DNA of 64,000 bases from Corinectria fuckeliana (lineage: Eukaryota > Ascomycota > Sordariomycetes > Hypocreales > Nectriaceae). The DNA is taken from contig WPDH01000045.1 of assembly GCA_019137255.1 (NCBI GenBank), forward strand, positions 186,001 through 250,000, written 5' to 3'. Shown in pieces: positions 55,914 to 64,000 of this stretch (position 1 is the stretch's first letter; each line of letters begins with the position of its first letter). Both the position numbers and the translations under genes were made by a program. Below the pieces are notes generated by a model. That model ran no database searches. It was not told the origin of the DNA and saw only the letters and a list, made by a program, of their open reading frames with translations.

Positions 55914-58680
55914 TCACATTGCCCCGGTCCAGGACGGCATGCTGTTCGCTTTGTTGCCCTCAATGCCGGCCTTCAATCCGGAGTCGCTCATCTCCATGAT
56001 GCCGTACATGTCCCAGGACAAGTAGTTTTGCAAATCACTGAGGTCTACCGCATGGTCTCCCATGTATGCCGATGACATTGTTGTTATAGTCGCCGGAGGC
56101 GTCCGAAGAGCAACGGGTTGCTCGTGCTGAAGACCAGATCGTGTCGGGGTTTCGTCGAGATTGCCAGGCGGTCTACGAGCCACTCTGTTAAGAGTAGGGC
56201 TGCCATTTTCTGACCCTCCCGTTATTTCTGGCTTGGTTTCGTGTGCTTCATGTCGGGCTGAGCGAGTTATACCAAGACCAGCTATTGTATTGCCAGGATT
56301 GTTATGAACTGGACTAACTAAACCATCAGGGGACCTGGGGCCATAAGTCAGTGAAATGAAATAACCCAGCATTGAGTTAGACTTGCCTTTCTTCTTCATT
56401 GTCTTCTTCGTCACAAGCATCGCTCATCTCCACATCTTGTGAAAAGCTCAGACGAATCTTGGTCAGCCATCTCTCTGTGGTGGTGGCCTTTCCCATGTTA
56501 GTTGAAGCTACAACCTAATCATTTTTTATGTCTTCACTCACCAGAGAGTCTGCAAGGGGGAAAAGTGCGGACATGGTTCTCAGGATCTTGCTGTTACTCT
56601 CGACAGCGTCAATGGCGTCCGTGACCAGGCCTTCCGCATCCGGTCGGCTTAGGTCGAGCAAGCGAGCGATATAGTAAAGCATCACCCGGCTACTGTCGTA
56701 TGCAAAGCATGGAAGCAGGCTGTCGGCAACCAAACGTGTTCCGTGTTTAACAGCTTCGGCTAGAATGCTCGCGATTTGTCGGGCATGGTGAAAGCAGTCG
56801 GCTTGAAGGGATCGTAGAAACTCCTGTTGGTTCGGCGGGAAGTAGAAAGGTTTCCTTAACTTGAAAAGATCGGGCATAGATATCCTGTACAAGTCCAATA
56901 AGGTATGGTGGAAGGTGCAATGTAGAAGAACTAACGATCCGAGTTGATCCGACTCGAGTCGAGCGTATATGGTGTCAGGCGAATAGGAGATGAATTCAGG
57001 AAGATGTCGGCCCCACGACTGGAGATCGGCGTCGAGAACCACAAAGTCGGATTCAGGTATCCAAGGTGGAGGGCTTGTATCCAAGTGCTTAACATACCTT
57101 TCATCGTAGTTAGCAATCTAAAATATCTTCAAAGAGCTCCCAAGATTCAAACAAACCTGACCACCCGCTTCCAAAGGGTGACGATCCGGATGTAGTATGC
57201 CATTATGCCCATGTTGGCAGCTGGCCTGCGGGGAACGATGGCAGGCGGGAGAAATTGTAAGACGTGCCCCACGCCGAGGGTCTCGGTCACGCAAGGAATA
57301 CGAAGTCTGAAATTGCGCTCGTTGCATGGGAGCTGGATCTTGATGTCGGCCTCGCGAAGGAGTGTCAACTGATCAACACCACTTCCAGTCCAAGCATCCA
57401 AGATATAGCAAGCCCACATAAGGCGTCGGCGACTCTCTTTCTCCACTGCCGGCGGTGCGCCCTCGTTGGCTTCGGCGCAGAGAATATCGGGAGAGTATTC
57501 GACGTTGACCTGCAGGGCGTGGGCCATCCGGACAGCGAGGCCACTTAGCATAAGCGCTTGAGTATACTCGCCTAACCGGAAATGGAAATCGTAAAGTAAA
57601 ACACATGTCTAGGTTGATCCAGTATCAGTAAAGTCATGTCTCTACAGGGCTCAGGGGGATTACCATGAGTCTCTGAATCGATATTTTCCCAAAATTGGTG
57701 AGTACCAGCAACTCGGCCTTCTTTGCCCAGGAGTTCCCAGCAGAGCGTATTAGGCTTGCCTTGGCGGCCTGGTCCTCTGCATCGAGACCTAGGGCGTAGA
57801 ACCTATCAAGTCAGAAGAGAGCAAGTTGAATAGCATGGATGGGAAGTTATACTTGGCTCCCTGGGCACAAATGATGTGTAGCAACGCATTCTCGTCGTCA
57901 GAATCGAACCCCTTTTCTAGCTGTCGAGTAAACGACGGGCGATGGACAAAGGCAAAGCATCGGAGCGGGTGGATGTTGGCGAAATACTGATCGACTACTG
58001 CGCGAATGTAATGGCCGGAGGGGAGCTCTGGTGACACCAACCTAAGAAGTGGGTGAGAAATGATACTGCCAGTTTGCTCTCAATGGACCTACCATGAGTG
58101 AATGGACAACTCCGTGTCATCCGCAAAATCCACGGGCGGGTTGGTAGTGCTGGCGTCCCTCGTCGAAGACCTCCGGAGATCAGACCGCGAGCTGTCGGTC
58201 TCTCGCGACCGGACCAGACTCGGCGACGTGGAACCCTCCATGGCAGCCGAAGACTCGTGGGATGTGTTCCTGCCATCGTCGGTCGAGGCCGAGGTGGGCG
58301 CCTTGCTGAGGTTGCGCGCCCAGCGAGGGGCCGAGCCGCCGTCGTACAGGCACTCCAGATTCCGGGCGCTGCATCGCGAGCATTTCGGGCGGTCGCCGTC
58401 GCACTTGGTCTTGGAAATTCGACAGTTGGTGCAGGAGCGGTACGTCCGGATCTTCCTCAATGCCACGGGGACGGACCGGCGACCGGATTTCGAGCCTTCG
58501 TCGTCGACGCACTCGAGCTGGAGGCGCTCGCAGTTCCGACACCCGTTGGGACGGCCGTCGCATTTGACCTATACCGGACACACACCGAGTTCAGCGCTGG
58601 CCGACAGCGTTTTGTCGATTCATAAGAGGAATACGGCCGGAGACGCTCACCTTTCTTGCTCGGCAGACTCGGCAGCCCAT
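55914..58680 (-). CDS. transcription factor with two tandem Zn2Cys6 clusters
   Basis: Eight exons: 58680-58651, 58568-58093, 58041-57853, 57802-57664, 57608-57157, 57097-56542, 56472-56387 and 56334-55914. All are in phase, giving 782 residues. Two complete clusters lie near the N-terminus, both C-x2-C-x6-C-x6-C-x2-C-x6-C. The first is Cys3-Cys30 (MGCRVCRARK|VKCDGRPN); the second is Cys56-Cys83 (SCTNCRISKTKCDGDRPKC). A 25-residue basic linker separates them. The fungal regulatory domain follows (about 165-560: ELPSGHYIRAVVDQYFANIH, ESRRRLMWACYILDAWTGSG, IVTLWKRVVRYVKHLD). The intron at 56335-56386 uses a GC donor (GCAAGT). The acceptors at 57098 and 56473 were chosen by phase. The neighbouring sulfatase is the obvious candidate target. 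Confidence 0.88.
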
Positions 58681-59322
58681 AGCGACACGATTTACCTCGA
58701 AAAACACTCGATTTTCGGAGGTCGTGAGGCCTTTTGCCCAGGTTGCGATGCTGCGAATTGCCCATAGCGAGCAGCCGATGGCGTGCGCGGCAGCCCAAAG
58801 CGCGAGGGCCCGTCACGCCTTCCTTCCCCGGGTCGCCGGCGCAAGTCATACGCCACACCTGTCGACAATCTCCGGCGCGCACCAGCCACAGGAGCCACCC
58901 AAATCACCCAAATCATCCTTCTGCCGCGGGATGTGGGCTCACCTCAGCCTCACCACCCCCACTGCTCAAGCTTGCAACACTGCTCTGCCAAAGCACGACA
59001 TCCGTCATGAAGATGGCGAGAATCCCAGCCCGCAGCAAGAATCCCACGCCCAGCGCAGGAGCCATGCACAGCATCGAGAGAATCCGGATCTCGGGCTGCA
59101 GTTTTAAATTGCGCGTAACCCTTCTGTTGAAACCCTATACGTAACCAATTACGAAGTCGTCAATCATTATTCGCTCTGGGTCTCGACGGTTGGTGGACCC
59201 CCACCCTCCGAGCCCTGAGGTTCCATCTCCCCGCGCCCGTTTTCGTGCTGATGGGAGGCCGATCAGGGATTCGCCATGTCTTACAGAAAACCCATCATTC
59301 TGCCCGACCGACCCAACCGCGG
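58681..59322. other. intergenic region
   Basis: About 640 bases upstream of the zinc-cluster gene and downstream of the MFS relic. Plus-strand frames here lack any domain. Confidence 0.4.
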
Positions 59323-60830
59323 TTAGAGCTTCGTCCATGGAGACTGGTTCATGCGCAATCGCACAGTTGCGACCATGACGCCGGACGCCAAGGCCAAGGA
59401 AACTGCGTAAAACATAGGTATGTAGCCGGTCGATATGCTTGCAAGCCAGCATCTGCTCCTCCGTCCTCCGTACCCTCCGAACAGATACCCTGCAATAGGG
59501 GCACCCTGCAATGGCAAGTGTCACGAATTTGCCAGAAGCAATTGTGAATAACACCGCGAGGTTCAGCTCACTATCAAGTAGCCACCGGTCCAGTCAGTGA
59601 GGATCATGCTCATCGCGATGGGAACTCCCGCACTATCAAAAACATTACTCACCACCGTCGGCATCGTTGAGAAGAATCGGCCGTTCGACGCTCCATTGAC
59701 CAAGACAAATAATATCATCAGCCCGAGAGTCGTCGAAGAAGGCCAGATGACAAGCATACTAACGGCCGTTGAAATGAGGGAGAAGAGCAACGTATTCAGA
59801 TACCCAATCTTATCGTAGGCAAATCCATAAGCAATTCAGCCAACGGCCGAGGCTAAGTTGAAGCCCGCAACAAGGCCTGCTCCGGTGGTCGACGAAAACC
59901 CATGGGATTTAGTGTACAGGGGAAGAAAGAATGGCGAGACAAAGATGAGAAGGGCACCAGAGCGCTCGCCCAGAACAAAAGCGAACGACCTAAAAAGACG
60001 TCTGGGGAAGTCAGCATCGTCGTCCGAGTATCAACGCGCTCCATGACGTACCATTCAATAAGGCCCGGCTGTGAGTCGGAACTCGCTCCTTGATCACCCA
60101 GGCCGCTAGAAGCCCGGTAACCAGCGTGAGGAGTTCAAGGATGCGATACCCCCATGCAATGTTAAGCCCCTGGATTAGAGCGTCAAGGGCAAAGCTGATA
60201 GTCGCTCCACCAAAGCCTGCGCCAGCGAACATGAGCCCGTTGGCGAGTCCACGTCGAGTACTAAACCGTTGAGCAATTACTGCGAAGACGACTCGTTGTA
60301 GATCGGTCAGTCAACTCGGACGAGCAGCTCCGTCGTTCTGTCGTTGAGACTTACCACCGAAACCAGACTACAAGCGTGTTAGTCCAATGTTATAGTCAGA
60401 GATGTGCAAGGTATCAAGGCCTGCTCACCTGACGCCAGTTCCCATCAGCACGCCAGAAGTGAAGAACAGGGCCCCGATATTCTTAACAGCGAACGAGCTC
60501 AGGATTTCACTCCCGCCCATGACGGAGACGCCCAAAACGGCAATTCGTCGCATAGCCTGAGGGGGCATCAGTCTCGAGCTAACGATCGCCAGCGCTGATC
60601 AACGCCGCATCTAAATATCTTGTGAAGAAAGCGTAGCGGGAGTCGACAGTCCTTCCTCGACCAGCGCCGTCTAAATCCGTACCGCCATCGAGAACAGTCG
60701 AGTCGGCGAGTCGGGAAGCTTGCAAAACCTCATCGGTAGATGCCTCGGGACTATATCCGGAAACGTAAGGACCTCTGGCGGAAGCCGGGGCGGACGTCCC
60801 GTGAAGCTCAATTGCAGTCGTGGAAGACAT
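59323..60830 (-). pseudogene. decayed MFS transporter, monocarboxylate-permease type
   Basis: Remnant of a fungal MCT-like (MFS) permease. Recognisable pieces in order: a polar head from the ATG at 60830; RRIAVLGVSVMGGSEILSSF; RFSTRRGLANGLMFAGAGFG; LIFVSPFFLPLYTKSHGF; STTGAGLVAGFNLASAVG; IAYGFAYDKIGYLNTLLFSL; MSMILTDWTGGYLI; and, after an intron at 59506-59571, GAPIAGYLFGGYGG. An in-frame TGA (59836-59838) replaces the codon after ASAVG, where the family has a conserved Arg; CGA to TGA explains it. There is too little room between the head and RRIAVLG for the first two membrane helices. Phase also fails around 60250-60360. A read-through or sequencing error cannot be excluded for the stop alone. 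Confidence 0.75.
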
Positions 60831-61560
60831 TTTCAGTATAACAAGCACGAGGAGGCTGCAGCGCCTCTCACTATTCACAGATGATGATTTAATGATACCC
60901 AACTCCACTTCTACTAAGCCGAGGTGAAGAAACCTTCAACTATAATAGTCTGGTTCCGGCGCCGAACCAAGTAGATGGATCATGCGGAGTATCTAACAGT
61001 AGCATAGCGATAAACTCCAAAAAGGCCCGGGCCCAGTTTATTGACTAGATTTACCGTTACCTTCCCTCGGCGATCATTCCGATTGGTCAATTTCTTCAGT
61101 TTATCGCAATTTAATCGTAATTTATTGATTCAAGTATGAGCGAGTGGCGTTACGCAAATGGCGATGTGCCGGGCACACATACGCTAATTAATTGGTGTTT
61201 CTGGAGTGTGTGTATTCGTAGACTTTTTGGTGGAGAGCCCCATTGCTTGGCGGGGTAATGGCGACGCAAGTACTAGATAGGGAAACGAGCTGGGCATAGC
61301 TGGTCGCACGTGACTTGAGACCTACAGCCAACGCAAGCTACCAACCTACCTACCTACTACTCACATATCTACCGATCAATAAGGCCTTTAAAGCAAGGCG
61401 GAATCAAGGCGTCCCGGGACGAGATGCAGTCATTGGTTTTTTGAAGATTTTATTCACAACGCAGACTGTCTGGCGCTTTGCATAGAGCTTCATTCGAAAT
61501 GCAGCTACCCTACACCTGGGCAGTGAAATACAGTCACCTAAAGGGGCAAAAAGGAAGCTA
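60831..61560. other. intergenic region next to AT-rich block
   Basis: About 730 bases of normal to low GC with no gene. CCTACCTACCTAC near 61345 is a short simple repeat. Composition changes sharply at about 61560. Confidence 0.4.
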
Positions 61561-61644
61561 TTATCTTAAAAGGTCAGATTAAATTAATTAGGATAGTTAA
61601 GTTATAAGAAGAAGCCTTAGTGGCTTCTCCCTGAGGGTTACTAT

Positions 61645-61689
61645 AGTATAGTATAGACCTATAGTGCCTAGGGTCTATAGTACTATACT
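61645..61689. repeat. inverted repeat at the start of the AT-rich block
   Basis: AGTATAGTATAGACC (61645-61659) is complementary to 61672-61689 apart from a three-base insertion; the loop is 12 bases. It could be an element end or a local palindrome. Confidence 0.5.
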
Positions 61690-62076
61690 GCTATATAATG
61701 CCTAGTATATAATATAATAAGACCTAGTCTTTTACACTCCCTCTTATATAATTATCTCTCTATTAAATACTATAATAGGTAGATACTACTATAGGTGAAA
61801 ACTACTATAAGAAGCATCTAGAAGAGACTAAAAGGCTTAGAGAGTTAAAAATAAAAAGTAGTAAAAAAGAGAGGGTAGTAAAAGCCTTATCTTATTAGTT
61901 AGGGTAGTACTAGGCTAGAATAAGAAAGATAGTAACTTAATAGCTTAAGATTTTTATATTAGATTTAGGCTTTTTAGCTAAGCTAGCTTATAAGAGCTAG
62001 AAAAAGCTATTAGGGCTAAAAGAGCTTAAGGTGTTATAAGAGTTATAATAGCTTATTTATAAGTATAAAAGAGTAA

Positions 62077-62433
62077 GATATATTTTATTTTAAGAAGCTT
62101 AAGAAAGTAGATATAATCTTTCTTATTAAGAGGCTTTATAAGGCTATTAGTAGCTATTTTTTTAGTATTAATATAGTAGATTTTAATAATACTAGTCTTA
62201 ATCTTACTATAAAAGTAGTAATAGTTAATAGTAATATACTTTATATAAGAGTAAAAGACTTTATCTTTAGTAAGCTTAATAGTAGCTTTATTATTATTAT
62301 AGATAGTAATAAGAGTATTTATAATATACTTAAGTTCTCTAAGAAGGTTATAAATCTAAAGGACTTTCTTTATATACTTAAAGATACTATAATACTTAGC
62401 TTTCTAAGTAGATTTATATATATACTTATATAA
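62077..62433 (+). mobile_element. possible relic of a Ty1/copia protease region
   Basis: A frame of 119 codons stays open in DNA where TAA and TAG are very common. Near 62353-62415 it reads LKDFLYI...LSFLSRF. About 25 codons upstream comes IIIIDSNK. Allowing C-to-T and G-to-A damage, these resemble the ADG box and the LYVP...NLLS segment that follow the aspartic protease motif in copia Gag-Pol. No start codon or clear DSGA motif is seen, so the assignment is tentative. Confidence 0.35.
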
Positions 62434-64000
62434 GCTACTATACTAAGAGACTAAATTACTATATATAAAGATAACTTAGCCTCTAGTTAATTTAGTACTA
62501 GTTAAATTACTAGTAAAGTTAGTATTATAGTAAGCAAAAAGGTTAAAAGGATTTTAATATATAATTTTAGTCTAATAATAGTATATAATACCTAGATTAG
62601 TATAATCTTTAAGGTAGTAAGATATTTATACTATAGCTTTAAGCTGCTTATTAGTTAGCTAGGAAAGAGATTATACTTAAAAGCTTATAGTAAAGATAAT
62701 ATTAAGTTAGGTTTATATAATAAGATAGTTTAGCTTTCTAATAAGTATATAGTAAAAGGTTTAAATAGTAGTATTAGAAAGAGTAGAAAAGAAAAGTATA
62801 GTTAGCTTTTTATAACTAGAGACTATAAGTATAATAGCTCTAAAAGTACTATTAAGGTTAAGATTATAAATAATATTTTTAATAAAGTTTTACTATAAGA
62901 GGCTAATACTATTTTTAAGCTTTATAATAGTAATATTAAGAAAGTAAGTAAAAAAGCTATAGTTAAAAACTAAAAGCTTCTTACTAAGGTTAGTAATAAT
63001 ATTAGAGATATTAACTATAAGTAGTAAGAAGAAAAGTAAGTTGTTAATATAAGCAGCTATAATAATACTATTTAAAGGGTTAAAATAAATAGAGTAGTTA
63101 CTTATAAGCTTCTTAAAGCTTAAAAAGGTAAGCTTATTAGAAAGACAGCTCTCTTAAGTGTTAGTAGACTACTTAAGGCTATAAAAAGGCTAATTTAGCT
63201 AGATAATCTTATTAGTAGTCTAGCTAAGCTTAGTAATAAAATGTTAAAAGTAAAAGTCTCTTATAAAGTTAGAAAGTATAAGAAATTACTTTATATAAAG
63301 GGTTTTCTTAAGTATACTATAAAGAAAGATAGTAATAATATTAACTTAGTAGGTAGTATAACCTAGTTATATAGCTAAGGTAATAAAAATATACTAAGTG
63401 GTAAAAATTATAGTTAAAATACTAGTCTTAAAAAAGTTAACACTTTTAACCTGCTAAAAGCTATATATATAAATATAAGCCTTATAATATATTATATTAC
63501 TATATTTATTATATTTATACTTAAAAGCCTAAGTAGTAGTAAGTAAGATAATATCTAAAATAGTATTATAAGAGTTAAGAAAAGTAAAAGTGCTAAACTT
63601 AATAAGCTAGCTAATCTTCTTATAGATAGCTTTATACTATTTCTTAGTATTACTAAAAGTTATAGCCTTTTTAGTAGAGTGAGAAAGTATAAATAAGAGC
63701 TAAAAAGATATAATTATAATTTTATTAATAAATTTATTAATAATCTTAACCTGTTAGTTATACTAAAAAGCTTCTTAAGGTCTTATATAAACTATCTTAT
63801 TATAAGGTAAGTATTTCTTATAGATAATAAGATAAGTAGTAGTAATAATATGCTTATTAACTAGGTTTTAAACCTTATAAAAATAATAGCCTTAAAAGCT
63901 AACTAAAATACTCTTCTAACTATAAGAGTTAAGCTTAAGTCTCTTCTTATTGTTTTTATTAGTAAATTTAGCCTTAATAGTAATAGTAGTATATAAGCTA

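Larger units (their letters stand above)
61561..64000. repeat. AT-rich block mutated by RIP
   Basis: GC falls to roughly 20% in sampled lines. In 62041-62220 there is not one CA, TG or CG dinucleotide, while TA is abundant: the mark of saturating CpA-to-TpA repeat-induced point mutation on both strands. Stops are frequent in nearly all frames. The block runs off the window's right edge. A likely source is a repeated transposon, and one frame suggests a Ty1/copia element (listed separately). Confidence 0.88.

Noticed and set aside
61561..64000. Centromere or telomere sequence
   Set aside because: No TTAGGG arrays. AT-richness here is fully explained by CpA and CpG loss; centromere identity needs chromatin data.
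1..64000. tRNA, 5S rRNA or CRISPR arrays
   Set aside because: I searched by eye for B-box-like GGTTCGANTCC on both strands and for regular spaced repeats; the few B-box-like strings lie in coding DNA or lack an A box and stem.

Overview
The window is nuclear DNA of a filamentous ascomycete (Pezizomycotina, most likely a Sordariomycete). Support comes from short introns (about 47-230 nt, mostly GT-AG with CTAAC branch points), Zn2Cys6 regulators, Prp18, COP9, Itc1 and Mtw1 orthologues of fungal type, and a terminal AT-rich tract with the dinucleotide signature of repeat-induced point mutation (RIP). I see no tRNA, rRNA, CRISPR array or bacterial-type operon.

Layout, left to right. 0.5-3.8 kb: splicing factor Prp18 (+) converges on COP9 signalosome subunit 1 (-). 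3.8-9.5 kb: a gene-poor interval whose last kilobase is a pyrimidine-rich leader. 9.5-12.9 kb: a large Zn2Cys6 regulator. 14.2-21.1 kb: Xaa-Pro aminopeptidase (+), an ERGIC-53/Emp47-type lectin cargo receptor (-) and the ALG8 glucosyltransferase (+); the last two both serve N-glycoprotein maturation in the ER. 23.1-30.9 kb: the Itc1/Acf1-type ISWI partner, a Gtt1-like glutathione transferase and a mitochondrial PPR protein, all +. 31.2-39.8 kb: kinetochore Mtw1/Mis12, an F-box protein, a histidine phosphatase and an unknown membrane protein, all -. 40.3-42.1 kb: a multi-exon orphan gene with a hydrophobic hairpin and a possible homopolymer frameshift. 45.6-47.0 kb: a secreted class II haem peroxidase. 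49.7-52.1 kb: the microtubule bundler Ase1 (-).

The right end is accessory in character. A sulfatase, a regulator with two tandem Zn2Cys6 clusters and a decayed MFS transporter lie head to tail on the minus strand (54.1-60.8 kb). They look like a small catabolic gene set whose transporter has been lost. They abut a block of about 2.4 kb (61.56-64.0 kb) in which CpA, TpG and CpG are almost absent. One 119-codon stretch of that block remains open and weakly resembles the protease region of a Ty1/copia retrotransposon.

Exon joins were worked out by hand from splice signals and reading phase. Joins that preserve phase and a recognisable protein family are reliable. Joins in the orphan gene and the MFS pseudogene are less certain.
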